Source: Mactromeris polynyma (lineage: Eukaryota > Mollusca > Bivalvia > Venerida > Mactridae). Taken from it: a stretch of DNA of 64,000 nucleotides. Positions 50,677-64,000 of this stretch are shown here, piece by piece; positions within the stretch are counted from its first letter, which is position 1; each line of letters opens with the position of its first letter. The notes under the pieces are model-generated. The model was not told the DNA's origin. It did not search any database and was given only the letters and a program-made list of their open reading frames with translations. Made by a program: the position numbers and the translations under genes. Location: the NCBI GenBank assembly GCA_032209605.1, contig JASFXZ010000001.1:20478256-20542255 (forward strand). Reading direction: 5' to 3'.

Positions 50677-51665
50677 TCATTGTAAAAGAGAGATAATAAG
50701 TTGCTGCAGGGAACGTAACATACACAAGACAATGCCTCTCCACACAGACATCCGGGAAAACAAGAATCCATAAAAGATAAGGCGCTTGTGGGGGTTCGAG
50801 GGTACATACTTAAGGGAACAGAAGCGCAAGGAATGGCCTGGCCGACCATAATGAATACCTAGGAGAATCAAAGAGGACAAACAGTGAAGGGGCGAAATTA
50901 ATGGATGGAAAATATCACAGGACAAGTCAAGACAGCTGGCAACAATAGGCCGAAACTGGGCATAAAATAACATGACCACTGTATAAAGTGAAAGAAGTGC
51001 ACAGGGGAAAGGGAAATATAACATAGCTCTACATTTAAGAAAACTAAAACAAAAATAGCTACGACTTAAAACAGCATTAATTTTATAATATAGGGAAATT
51101 ATAAAACAGCATTATAGGGAAACGTTTTCTTAATAGTGCCAAATGTATCACAAAATGACGTCATCAACAATTAAATGACGTCATAATAAAAAAGGCCTAA
51201 CTGATAGATATACCAAAATGTACCACTAGGACAATAAGTATAATCTTATTAAATGCTGTCATATAAATGAAGAAACTTTATCTTATATATGACCCAATGT
51301 ACGTAATGCATAGATAAGAGGATGGCCGATTTATAAAAGAGAAGAAATAAGTTGCTACAGGGAACGCCACATCTATGTAAGACAGTGCCTCCCCCACACA
51401 GACCTCCGGGAAAACAACAATCCATAAAACATAAGGCACTTGATGTGGTTAAAGGGTACATACGTTAGGGAACAGAGGCGCAAGGAAAGGCCTGGCAGAC
51501 CATAAGGAATAACTAGGAAGGGGGGGGGTTATTGGATTAGATGTGGATTAGATGGAAGAGATCACAGGACAAATCAAGACAGCTGGCAACAAAAGGCCGA
51601 AACTGGTCAGGAACATGATCACTGTATAAAGTGAAAGAATTGCACAGGGGAAAGGGAAATATAAG
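50677..51665. repeat. Two ~340-bp direct repeats (50677-51022 and 51334-51665)
   Basis: Shared blocks in the same order: AAGTTGCTGCAGGGAACG, CACACAGACATCCGGGAAAA, GGCCTGGCCGACCATAA, AAGACAGCTGGCAACAA, AGGCCGAAACTGG, CACTGTATAAAGTGAAAGAA and GCACAGGGGAAAGGGAAATA. They are about 80-85% alike by eye. On the minus strand a 115-codon frame spans copy 1, but the second copy is broken, so I do not call a gene. Origin unknown; possibly part of a retroelement. Confidence 0.8.
51156..51183. promoter_or_regulatory. Two CRE palindromes between the ~340-bp repeats
   Basis: AATGACGTCAT at about 51155-51164 and again at 51175-51184, 20 bp apart. Confidence 0.3.
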
Positions 51666-51732
51666 ACACATTCAATACACAAAAAGAAATAATAACCATA
51701 CATAGAACTACAGCCTTGGAACTGTCAGTAAA

Positions 51733-54700
51733 AATACTGTGATACAATATTCAATTCACACGTCAGAGTTTAGTCTCTACTCCGCAATACTGTTGTACAA
51801 TATATAATTCACACTTAATAGTATAAAGTCTTCTCAACAATACTGTACTAGCTCTACAATATAAAATTCACACTTCACAGTATATAGTCTACTCAACAAT
51901 ACTGTACTAGCTCTACAATATAAAATTCACACTTCACAGCACACCACAGAGTCTACTCAACAATACTGTACTAGCTCTACAATATAAAATTCACACTTCA
52001 CAGTATACTATAGAGTCTACTCAAAAATACTGTACTAGCTCTACAATATAAAATTCACACTTCACAGTATAAAGTCTATTCCACAATACTGTATTACAAT
52101 ATATAATTCACAGTATAGAGTCTACTCCACAATACTGTAGTACAATATATAATTCACAGTATAGAGTCTACTCCACAATACTGTACTATAATATATAAAT
52201 CACAGTATAGAGTCTACTCCACAATACTGTACTACAATATATATATCACAATATAGAGTCTACTCCACAATACTGTACTACAATATATATATCACAATAT
52301 AGAGTCTAATCCACAATACTGTACTACAATATATATATCACAATATAGAGTCTACTCCACAATACTGTACTACAATATATAAATCACAATATAGAGTCTA
52401 CTCCACAATAATGTACTACAATATATAATTCACAGTATAGAGTCCACTCCACAATACTGTACTACAATATATAAATCACAGTATAGAGTCTACTCCACAA
52501 TACTGTACTACAATATATAATTCACAGTATAGAGTCTACTCCACAATACTGTACTACAATATATAAATCACAGTATAGAGTCTACTCCACAATACTGTAG
52601 TACAATATATAAATCACAGTATAGAGTCTACTCCACAATACTGTATTACAATATATAAATCACAATATAGAGTGTACTCCACAATACTGTACTACAATAT
52701 ATAATTCACAGTATATAGTCTACTCCACAATACTGTACTACAATATATAAATCACAATATAGAGTCTACTCCACAATACTGTACTACAATATATATATCA
52801 CAATATAGAGTCTACTCCACAATACTGTAGTACAATATATATTATTCACAGTATAGAGTCTACTCCACAATACTGTACTATAATATATAAATCACAGTAT
52901 AGAGTCTAATCCACAATACTGTACTACAATATATAATTCACAGTATAGAGTCCACTCCACAATACTGTACTACAATATATAAATCACAGTATAGAGTCCA
53001 CTCCACAATACTGTACTACAATATATAAATCACAGTATAGAGTCTACTCCACAATACTGTCCTACAATATATAATTCACAGTATAGAGTCTACTCCACAA
53101 TACTGTATTACAATATATAAATCACAATATAGAGTCTACTCCACAATACTGTACTACAATATATAAATCACAGTATAGAGTCTACTCCACAATACGGTGT
53201 TACAATATATAAATCACAATATAGAGTCTACTCAACAATACTGTACTACAATATATAAATCACAATATAGAGTCTACTCCACAATACTGTACTACAATAT
53301 ATAAATCACAATATAAAGTCTACTCCACAATACTGTAGTACAATATATAATTCACAGTATAGAGTCTACTCTACAATACTGTAGTACAATATGTAATTCA
53401 CAGTATAGAGTCTACTCCACAATACTGTACTACAATATATAAATCACAATATAGAGTCTACTCCACAATACTGTACTACAATATATAATTCACAGTATAG
53501 AGTCTACTCCACAATACTGTATTACAATATATAAATCACAATATAGAGTCTACTCAACAATACTGTACTATAATATATAAATCACAGTATAGAGTCTATT
53601 CCACAATACTGTACTATAATATATAAATCACAGTATAGAGTCTACTCCACAATACTGTATTACAAAATATAAATCACAATATAGAGTCTACTCCACAATA
53701 CTGTACTACAATGTGTAAATCACATCATAGAGTCTACTCCACAATACTGTACTACAATATATAATTCACAATATAGAGTCTACTCCACAATACTGTATTA
53801 CAATATATAATTCACAGTATAGAGTCTACTCCACAATACTGTACTACAATATATAAATCACAGCATAGAGTCTACTCCACAATACTGTACTATAATATAT
53901 AAATCACATCATAGAGTCTACTCCACAATACTGTACTATAATATATAAATCACAGCATAGAGTCTACTCCACAATACTGTACTACAATATATAAATCACA
54001 GTATAGAGTCTACTCCACAATACTGTACTATAATATATAAATCACAGCATAGAGTCTACTCCACAATACTGTAGTACAATATATAAATCACAGCATAGAG
54101 TTTACTCCACAATACTGTAGTACAATATATAAATCACAGTATAGAGTCTACTCCACAATACTGTAGTACAATATATAAATCACAGCATAGAGTCTACTCC
54201 ACAATACTGTAGTACAATATATAAATCACAGCATAGAGTCTACTCCACAATACTGTAGTACAATATATAAATCACAGCATAGAGTCTACTCCACAATACT
54301 GTAGTACAATATATAAATCACAGTATAGAGTCCACTCCACAATACTGTAGTACAATATATAAATCACAGCATAGAGTCTACTCCACAATACTGTACTATA
54401 ATATATAAATCACAGCATAGAGTCTACTCCACAATACTGTACTATAATATATAAATCACAGCATAGAGTCTACTCCACAATACTGTACTATAATATATAA
54501 ATCACATCATAGAGTCTACTCCACAATATTGTACTACAATACATAAATCACAATATAGAGTCTACTCCACAATACTGTACTACAATATATAAATCACAGT
54601 ATAGAGTCTACTCCACAATACTGTAGTACAATATATAAATCACAGTATATAGTCTACTCCACAATACTGTAGTACAATATATAACTCACAATATAGTGTC

Positions 54701-55505
54701 TACTCCACAATACAGTCCTACAATATATAACTCACAATATAGTGTCTACTCCACAATACTGTACTACAATATATAAATCACAGTATAGAGTCTACTCCAC
54801 AATACAGTACTACAATATATAAATCACAGTATAGAGTCTACTCCACAATACTGTAGTACAATATATAATTCACAATATAGAGTCTACTCCACAATACTGT
54901 ACTACAATATATATATCACAATATAGAGTCTACTCCACAATACTGTAGTACAATATATAATTCACAGTATAGAGTCTACTCCACAATACTGTACTACAAT
55001 ATATATATCACAATATAGAGTCTACTCCACAATACTGTAGTACAATATATAATTCACAATATAGTGTCTACTCCACAATACTGTAGTACAATATATAAAT
55101 CACAATATAGAGTATACTCCACAATACTGTAGTACAATATATAAATCACAATATAGAGTATACTCCACAATACTGTACTACAATATGTAAATCACAGTAT
55201 AGAGTCTACTCCACAATACTGTACTATAATATGTAAATCACAGTATAGAGTCTACTCCACAATACTGTACTACAATATATAAATCACAATATAGAGTATA
55301 CTCCACAATACTGTAGTACAATATATAAATCACAATATAGAGTATACTCCACAATACTGTACTACAATATATAATTCACAGTATAGAGTCTACTCCACAA
55401 TACTGTACTACAATATATAATTTACAATATAGAGTCTACTCCACAATACTGTACTACAATATATAATTCACAGTATAGAGTCTACTCCACAATACTGTAG
55501 CAAAA
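51733..55505. repeat. Satellite array, 46-bp unit, ~75-80 copies
   Basis: The main unit is CCACAATACTGTACTACAAT followed by ATATAAATCACAGTATAGAG and TCTACT. The left edge (51733-52080) has longer, more diverged units (GCTCTACAATATAAAATTCA). Each unit contains ATACTGT ... ACAGTAT, an inverted pair, so each could fold or bind as a dyad. Variants (AAATCACAG, ATTCACAG, ATATCACAA) cluster locally. There is no coding capacity. Confidence 0.96.
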
Positions 55506-56051
55506 TATAATCATTTACATTTTGTCCTCAGATGGCTCCTATAAATCACCCTTGTATACGAAATGCGTAATGTAGTGATACAGCATAATCGGTTATCAAC
55601 ATTGTAGATGGCTTGCGTCATCAGTTTGCTAGTCGATTCATTTCAAGAAGGTTTTAAACATATTGAATATGTCACTATCAACAAACTAACAGAATCAGTT
55701 TAGAACATATTCTAATCTAGATACTACACCACAGTATTGACGCTCAGTTATATTCCAATACATTTCAACTGGAGTAAGTGGGAAAGTGTGTCCGCTTTTC
55801 TCGGTGAGAGAGGTCAAAGTTGAACTATTATGCGCGTGTGGTCTCTCGATCATAATAAAGTAGGGAAAGTTCGGGTCAGATTTTATGCATGCATACAAAC
55901 ATGCCCGAGGATAGACGCTATAACCAATACCATTCATCTTCATCAAATGCTTTTCAGTTTTATTGCCCAAATATGTCCACGCAATTTATTAATGATAATC
56001 GCTCAAAATTAATCACAGTGAAAATGGTCTTGCAAATCGTGTTCTTAATTT

Positions 56052-56189
56052 TGATTAGGTCTTATTCTTGAGGTGGTCTTAATATTGAGGTTGAATACAG
56101 AATAAAACAGTGAAATTGGTCTTGAAAATTGTGTTCTTAATTTTGAGGTGGTCTTATTAGTGAGGTGGTCTGTAAGGGAGGCTTTACTG
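56052..56189. mobile_element. Pogo-like MITE, left-truncated
   Basis: TTGAGGTGGTCTTAATATTG and GAGGTGGTCTTATTAGTGAG with end GGCTTTACTG match the right part of the CAGTAAAACCTCA family. Confidence 0.6.
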
Positions 56190-57210
56190 CATATCTTATA
56201 CTTCCAATTTCATACCATATTATACAAATAGTATTAACTTTTGTTCAGATACAGTGATTGTTGAGAACCATTGTTTTTAAAAGACTCTTATAATATACTC
56301 AAAGATATTTACTAAATATGTCGTATACAGCTAGTTTGTAGTCGCATGGGGATTTAAGTTGGCCATTAAGATCTTTAACTAGCGTCATCCAAGATACCGA
56401 GGTGACTACTTGTAGTCAGTCAGTATATATATTCAACGCCATTAAAAACGCTACTACATGTACATGTATATCAAATTAGCCTTTATTCTATTTCAAGTGT
56501 TAAAAGCGTTTTATTGTTACAAATGAGTTAATAATTCTTCAAAAAGATATTAAACTATGGCAGGCCCAAGTATTCATATTTGATTGTGATTGAGTTTAGG
56601 CATTTATGTTTGAGAATTAAAATACAATTCTTTCTTTATTATGTCTTCGTGTTGACACAGACACTTTTTAGTTGCGTTTTTAATGGCGTGGAGAATATGT
56701 CCAATCAGTGACAATGATTAACAACAGTTATTACAAGAACAGTCTAGACTCGGACGTGACTACGAACATACATCAGGTTTCTATAATTACCTTAAGAATT
56801 AACACTTATTATCTTTAGACAGACACAGCTGATACGTAATCAGCAAGCTTTCATGGTATGAATTACGTGTTACGTGTAGGATAACGCGTGAACTTTGATA
56901 TAGGTCAAGGATTCTTAGGGTCATTGGTCTATACTCAAGAGATAAAACCACTAGTCCATTGAACCACTCTGACATCATCTGCGAGAAGCCATCGTTGATT
57001 AGTTTGTCGTATAAGTATAGCTAAATATAGATTGTGTCTTTTTTTCAGGACATGGGAAATTTCGTGTGAGACACATCTAGACAAAAGGAAAGTTAAACAT
57101 CAATAAAGAGCAATATATCAACTTTGAGAAAATGCCGCCGCACCAAAAAACAGAGAAGCTCTTGCATCAAAGGACATGGCCAAAAAGAAAATAAGAAATA
57201 ACTTGAAAAA

Positions 57211-57466
57211 GATGGTCGGCGCAATTTAAAGTTTAAGATTTGTTGAGCAACTTAAACATTGTCGAGATGTTACGGTCACTCCAGATCCAAAATGGATTTC
57301 GGTAAATTCACCAAAAATCAGTGGATTATCGAAAGGTTAACCAATCGGCGTCAATGTTACAAACGTTGTTCGGTTGAAGAGAAATTGCATTGGTGGTTAA
57401 CGCAAAATTTTATTGGTTTACAAAACACTAATATGCAAATAGCACGGTACGGCTGCGGCGAAAAAT
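57211..57466. mobile_element. GGTCGGCGC-family MITE
   Basis: AAAGATGGTCGGCGCAATTT at the left; GGTACGGCTGCGGCGAAAAA at the right; interior GGTTAACCAATCGGCGTCAA shared with 34803-35058. Confidence 0.7.
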
Positions 57467-58820
57467 CCTTAGTTCAAATTTATTTATTTTATATCGATTG
57501 TGTAACAAGTCATAGCAACTTGTATTAATGATAAATCACATCGGATAACTGTTACCGTGGTTTCTTACCAGTACACGCGTCTAATTCAGGGAATACAACG
57601 ACTGTCGAAAACATCGAGCAACGACCTTCCGATGAGGAGTGAATTCGATAAATTAGTCAAATGTTTTGCACAGTTCATTTCTTATTTTAAGCGTCAATAC
57701 GTGAGATATGAGCGGTATTAAAATATGAAAGTGGAAATATATATCCACATATATGAAAATGCATCGACGTAATATGGAGGTGTTAAGTATATTTTGTATT
57801 TACGTTCGCATGCATTAACCGACATTTATTCATAACGTACCGCAGATGTGTTTTGTAGCATTCAAACCAGACAAGTATTGCTAGTGGCCGAAACAGCTGA
57901 TAAACAGTGTAATCAGTGCCATTGTTGGATGCCTATCTCGTCTGTCGGTAAACCCTGACATATATAGGAATGCACCAAATGGACGTGATAAAATGCGTCA
58001 ACTTCATCACGACAAATCTGGATTATTATAATTTGGAAAGCGTCACGTGATTTTTTATCTGCCAGAAGTTTTACTTGTTCTAAATTATGTAATACCTGTT
58101 GTTTGCAATTGCACGTTTATCATATAATCAAATGATGCAATATGTCGACATACATTTATAAATATTATACAACTGTATCACTGAACTTAAATGTTTTACT
58201 CGCGCGAACTACAAAAAAATATAAAAAAACATAGGAAAATCAACAAAGCCCTTAAAAAGTACAACGCAAGAAAGGAATGCTCGTTTTACCATGTAGTTTC
58301 TATCCGTGTACGTCAGATACTTGGCAGACAATTTAAACGTTCAAAGCAGCAAGGCAAACTGATATGCAAACAATATGCCATTTTTAACAACAGTCATTAT
58401 TTCCATAATAGTTATTATACGTATTTATGTATCGTACAAGCAAATACATTTATACTGTCATTAACTGTATTAACTTTAACATCAATTTAGTTTTCATTTT
58501 CATTTATTTTCGTGATCCAAGGTGTGAAAATCCGTGACACATTCTGATATATACAGCACTACACGACTGACAGAAATGCTTTCCTTGCCACCATATAAAG
58601 AAGGCAATACATTCATTAAGGTCAAATAACGCATTCATTGTTTCCGTTCCCCAACCATACAACAAGACGATTGTCTCTCGTTTACTATGCAAATGACGAT
58701 GATATTTGCATTATGTCAGAATGATTGTCAACTAACACGTGATTGGTATGGTAGGAAGTGGTATTCAGAGTTTGTCCTTCATTTCACAGGAGTCTAAGTG
58801 CAGTACGTCTCACCAGTATA

Positions 58821-58998
58821 CAGTAAAACCTCAATAATAAGACCACCCTTGGGACCCTTGAAAACTGGTCTTCTTATTGAGGTGGTATTGATATTGAGGT
58901 TGAATAAAGAGCAAAACAGTGAAAATGGACTTGAAATGTGTGGTCTTAATTTTGAGGTGGTCTTATTATTGAGGTGGTCTTTACGTGAGGTGTTAATG
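58821..58998. mobile_element. Pogo-like MITE (CAGTAAAACCTCA family), best preserved copy
   Basis: 178 bp: CAGTAAAACCTCAATAATAA ... ACGTGAGGTGTTAATG, with TA at 58819-58820 and 58999-59000. It matches the outer element at 10194-10552 minus its insertion. Confidence 0.8.
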
Positions 58999-59478
58999 TA
59001 TTTGTTATTTTGCTGGGGCTTTTTTCTATAAAGAAGACGGGAGTCGGTAGTGAATGAATAAAATCTACAGGGCAGGTTGCAATATAATTACAAATTACAA
59101 ATAGCATGTGCTTGCACGCATACGCACACCTATTATGTACTCTTACTCATGTATGTATAGCAATAAATGATACTGTTGTAATGCATACCAACGACTTATG
59201 CATCAGTCTGTCTGCGGCTAAGTGGACATTTTTTTCTGTCTGACTGTGTCTTTCATCTTTACTCCAAACATAATAAACGGTGTGTACGTCCCTTCCTTAT
59301 GAAATATACGTTGTGGTGTTTTTTGTGGATTTGCAACTAGAAAACTCGGAAGACGTTTGCTTGCATTAAATTCAACTTGCACTAATTAGAAGGGATCAGC
59401 CGAGTTTCCCTAAATGACTGGTCCCTTTTCCTGATCTTCTTCCCTTCTCGAGCTGGGATATTTGTAGACCGCTAATAT

Positions 59479-59545
59479 CACAGGAGATCGTCACGAGTTA
59501 TGTCCCTTTATTCCTTCTAGAGTTCTCTCCCTTTATCCCTGCTAC
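59479..59545. mobile_element. hAT-like MITE family, truncated copy
   Basis: CACAGGAGATCGTCACGAGT then TCTAGAGTTCTCTCCCTTTA; the right terminus is missing. Confidence 0.55.
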
Positions 59546-61978
59546 AGTATCGCCTATGTCATTATATATAAGCTGAGACTGGGAATGTGTGAAAGGCCTG
59601 AACTCTCTAAATTTAAAACTTTAAACTGTCCAAAACTACACAAATGTTACGTACGTAATATTACGCAATTCCAAGAAATTTCGTTTTACGTCATGTCTCT
59701 CAATTAACTTAATGGCTATTTTATTGTTAATAGGTATTTCAAGTACTAAAGTACAAAAATGTTTAAGCACCTGGTGTTAATCTTCATTACGTGCGATAAA
59801 TAAGACGAATAAGGCGTTTTTCGACTAATTAAACAATCGGTGTAAGTTCCCAAAGAAGGTTAATTAATATTTCAACCACATTTATGCAAATAATTCGTTT
59901 GATATTGTAATGAACAATGAGTGATCGATTAATTACGCTTTTTGCATTGTTTTCGTAAGTCGTAAGTTGTCTATATACCATTAAACAACGAGAACGGCTT
60001 TATCAGGTAGTTCATTAATTTGGCGACAAAAAATGGAGAAAATTGGGCCATTCATCATTTATCTGCCCTGTAAACAGACGACAAAATATTTTGCTTTGTG
60101 TTCCCTTTATAACAAACAATAACAGTTACTTACTATCATATATAACTTCACTAATTATTCAGTGTTAAGTATAGATATTCTAGGAACTTAAAAAAAGGAA
60201 ATCATCTTAATGTACTACTTTCGGATACCACAACTTTCGGACACTATTTGTTGTATAAAAACGACGATCACGAACGGTCTCGTGCTCGAACCGATGAGCT
60301 CATCAAATACGTATCTGACCCGACAATCCTTCAACATAGTACCATTTAATATTCACAAATTGTATACGCATAACTCTAAAAATTAAAAAAAATGCATCGA
60401 AAGATACAAAAATGGAAGACGTTGAACATCAAATACATGTATATCTTACATTAAAGTTGAATGTTAAGAAAAAAAACTAGTCGTGAAATGAGTGAAATTG
60501 CAAGAAAGCGATATGTACAACACTTTGACATCATCATAATAAATGGAGGAGCTTTCCCTGTAGCTTTGTACACACACCACTGACCCCACCCACACGGTCA
60601 AAAATATACATTTGCAGCTTTCTGTGATAAATATCAAGAATGATCTCCCTTGATTATCGGCTTTGTTAAAGTCATTTTCTCTAACTTGGATTGTCTCCCT
60701 TCCCCACGAAAATGACACATGTCAAACTGGTCAATAATCAATACTCGATATTGGCTCCATGCTATAACCGAATATACTCGAAGTTAACGTCTCTTGATCA
60801 TTATCATTAGCGACTAACTTATAGCCACCCCACGATATCATGTTGAAATTGCCTTGGGCAATAGTTTGACTTTATATATTCTTGGGGTTGTATAGAACAA
60901 CAATGACTTGAACGTGATTTTCAAAATATTTTTAATCATTCTTTTTATTATCAAAGCCCACAATGCATTCGTGCCTTAAATTGTCTCTGATAAAACATCG
61001 ATGTACATGTATTTCAATTACCAGCGCTTGTAAAACGGTGGGTGCAGTGTGTGTGATCGATATGGTTGACCGTATTGTGGTCTCCGTCACACACTGTCCG
61101 TACACAGACAATGGGCGGCAACAAATCGGTTAGTAGGACAATTGGTGAATCAAATGACTGATTAGATACATTGATAACACAACATGTAGGCAATGATGAA
61201 CTTGACATGATAAATACACATATGCGTAAGGTAAATAAAGTCAACAAACTTGCGGTGAACTGCGGTATATCACGGTACAGTGACTTTTATGTCGAACCGT
61301 GATATTAAACGTCCGTTTCTATACCAAGTTACTTCAGTCGCGTTATTCTAGGATCCGACAAAGTCATTGTGTCATTGTTTTCACAGTTAACGACACAGTA
61401 GCACACACAAACGTTCTTAAACAGGGTTCTAGAAATCCCTTAGCCCGACGTCCCGGCTGAATTGCTGAATCGGACTATCAACAGTTGAGTCGAAGTTAGT
61501 CCCGGACAAGCCTGTTTGTAAAGTTAACCAACATCAGCAATTGTTCAGTTGTAAGTCAAACTTTAGAATCCTACATGCACATACATGCAATTATTAATTT
61601 TAGATTGTGGAGCTATCATTGTGTATACTAGGACAACTAGCTTCCTATGTCGGACAAATCAAATTTTACATTGCCATTAGTCCGGGACAAGTGTCTTTGA
61701 ACAAAATTTCTAAAGCCCTCACGGTTAAACCCCAGTCTCACTTAGACAAACTTTATGCAACACCATGTGAATCAATGTCGTTAGTAGTCTCATACAACAG
61801 GTGACCATTCCACAGCAGTCACACACACACAGAAGGGTGGTTTGTCACATATATCACACTTGTGGAAAGGCGCTCAGACTCAAAACAAGGAGCGGTCATG
61901 TGATGTCACACAAGCGTTTCAGACCTGCCTAAAGATTGTCCAATCTTGTCGGGACACGTTGCAGCCTACTAGTAGGCT

Positions 61979-62273
61979 GTTTTTCGGCGCAGCCGTACAC
62001 ACATGGTTTTGCTATTTGCATATCAGTGTTGTGTAAATCAATCAAATCTTACGTTCACCACTACACCAACTTCTCTTCAACCGAACAACGCTTGTAACCT
62101 TGACGTGGATTGGTTAACTGTTCGGTAAAGGATACGTAACCTTACCGAAATCCACTGAATTTCGGTGAATTTATCGAAATCCGATCTGGAGTTACCAGCA
62201 ATCGTAACATCTCGGCATTTTTATGTTGAACAATAAAGCTTAACCTTCAACTTGCGCCGACCATCTTTTTTTC
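61979..62273. mobile_element. GGTCGGCGC-family MITE, inverted copy
   Basis: TGTTTTTCGGCGCAGCCGTA at the left and CTTGCGCCGACCATCTTTTT at the right. The interior is the reverse complement of the copies at 34803 and 57211 (AAATCTTACGTTCACCACTA, CCGAACAACGCTTGTAACCT). Confidence 0.7.
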
Positions 62274-64000
62274 AAGATCTTTCTTGTTGCACGTGTGGCG
62301 TCTTGTACACTTATTCTTCTACAATACATTGGCCATGAATACTCGTCTAAGACGTTTATATGCGTGATTTGACGTCTTGTGATCCATGGCCGCCACGGAA
62401 CAGAAAAGCATACGGGTCTTTGAGGTTATGAAGCCAGAACGTATGATACTTCCGAGGCATGACTAACCATTTATTTATGATACGCAAGTTAAGTGTAATG
62501 TCGCTTTATCTCTCAAGGTTACGGTTTGGTCATACTGGGGATTTCATTATGATAAATGATCTATACGTTTGGGCGTAACACAAATCATACGCTTTATAAT
62601 GTATTCATATAAATAGAACATGCAATAAATGTGAGTACAACTATATCGTATCCATACAGCAAATAGATCTACACGACGCAATTAGCGATGAACTTTGTAT
62701 GTTTGGGAACATTCACGGTCTAATTAGGACACTATTATGCATACCATTTATTTACAATAATGGGCGTTACAACTACGGTGTACGTGAAACTAGCCGTAGA
62801 TCGTAATTTTGTACTTCTTACAACTCGACACACGGGTATAAGACCTCACGGACCCAAGATTCGTATACATAGTCTTGTAACAACTCATGTCTCAAAAATT
62901 CGGGCAGATCATTCATCAGATGTGTTGTAGCCCACTCACAACAATAACAAACAACAATAACTCTGAATTACGTAGTTAGCGCGACGAACATTCACATAAT
63001 GAGCTATGCCAAGATATAACTGTATAAGTGACCAAAACAATCCATTTTCAGGTTTTTATATCGCACAGCGAACATTTTCAAACAGATTACATTTTTCAAC
63101 TTTCATTTATAACCACAAGTATTAATTTTTTTATAGCAATTCCAATATTGCAAAACTAAGCTACCAATTGGTCAATGGGGCATACGGAGACACTTGCCTC
63201 ATATAGATGACATGACTAGAAAAATCATTATCCATATTGTAAAAACAAAACATAACTATTACCTTTAAACTACATGAAAAATATAATAATCCTTTCTTTG
63301 TATAACTTTGAAAATCACTTTCAACACTCCTTGTTGTAAATACATGTAGAATGAAACACGCATTTATAGTATGTATATATCAGGGCATCGTTTTCACAAT
63401 TATTCCGTGGACGACTTTTTCAGTGTTTGCTTAACTATTAAATTGTAGGACTGTATATATATGTTCAACTCAGACCAGCACATTTATTTTGTATTTATTT
63501 TCATTGTAAATTCAAGTCATGTTCCATATTGTGAGTTAACTAAATTTCATGTTGATATTTTGCTCTTCTGTAAATACCTCTACCCATTGTGTTTTGTTAT
63601 AATGTACATTATGTTGCTATGAAACATGTTTTGTTTTAATGCAATAAATTATTTGTATTGTATATTAATCAGACGATTTTGGTTTACCAACTTTTCATTC
63701 ATTAGGCAGTTCTTGGCACCGAGACGTTATTTTCAAATACTGGACCAATTTGTTTCATAATGGATTCTGTCGAAAGGTCAGGCTAAAGTAACTGCTGAAA
63801 TACATTTACTCCTCTGTTAAACAAAGAAGGTGTGAATACACGCAATTTGTGGTTTTGTCATTTTAACCGTACGCAGTTGTCGAGTATTAAGATAATGCTA
63901 ATAAGGAATGCCTACGACAGACCAGACGCGTTGTGGCTTAAATGTCGTGAGCATACTTCTGTGATTGCGCTATTAAGACCGCCCACTCCCCTTTGTTGGC

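Larger units (their letters stand above)
55506..64000. other. Intergenic stretch without a supported gene
   Basis: Longest ORFs are about 100 codons with no recognisable motif. It contains MITE copies (56052-56189, 57211-57466, 58821-58998, 59479-59545 and 61979-62273). An AATAAA at 63643-63648 in T-rich sequence could end a + strand 3' UTR, but I see no coding exon to attach it to. Confidence 0.55.

Noticed and set aside
50677..51024. 115-codon minus-strand ORF
   Set aside because: It spans one copy of a two-copy repeat; the other copy is broken, and no family is recognised.
63400..63660. 3' UTR of a gene ending at the AATAAA near 63643
   Set aside because: The composition is suggestive but no coding exon could be found upstream to support it.

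Overview
This is a eukaryotic, animal-type nuclear window: compact exons with GT-AG introns, about 60% or more A+T, and introns and intergenic DNA packed with minisatellites, MITEs and tRNA-derived SINEs. The conserved proteins and the repeat style (short TIR elements, 'gcccccact...agtgggggc' elements, abundant tacatgta) suggest a lophotrochozoan, most likely a bivalve or other mollusc. This is inference; no marker in the window names the species.

Region 1 (about 3.4-18.5 kb, + strand) holds the 3' part of CC2D2A, a ciliary transition-zone protein. Twelve exons encode the last ~545 residues: the end of a C2 domain and the C-terminal transglutaminase-like fold. The first two exons are small and less certain. 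Region 2 (about 18.7-32 kb, - strand) holds a complete, convergent DMAP1 gene of eleven coding exons and 459 aa, a subunit of the TIP60/NuA4 and SRCAP chromatin complexes. The two genes meet tail to tail around 18.5-18.7 kb. The DMAP1 3' UTR opens with a minisatellite full of TCAAGGTCA nuclear-receptor-type half sites.

Region 3 (38977-47537) is an apparently intact ~8.56 kb Ginger1-like DNA transposon. Its TGT...ACA inverted termini match over ~75 bp and it is flanked by a GAGCCC direct repeat. It carries palindromic subterminal site arrays, GAT/ATC trinucleotide arrays near both ends, and one intact 865-codon ORF on the - strand. The ORF encodes a gypsy-type integrase core with D-x62-D-x35-E spacing, an OTU-type cysteine protease domain, a hexapeptide SGDN-type repeat and a C-terminal F-box-like segment. 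A TATA-like box and a perfect splice donor suggest that the gene has a non-coding first exon.

The rest is repeat-rich: a ~3.8 kb satellite with a 46-bp unit (51.7-55.5 kb), a two-copy ~340 bp direct repeat, a decayed non-LTR retrotransposon 3' end near 49.2-49.6 kb, and several MITE families, some with exact 8-bp (hAT-like) or TA (Tc1/mariner/pogo-like) target duplications. No convincing protein gene is visible in 32.4-38.9 kb or 55.5-64 kb.
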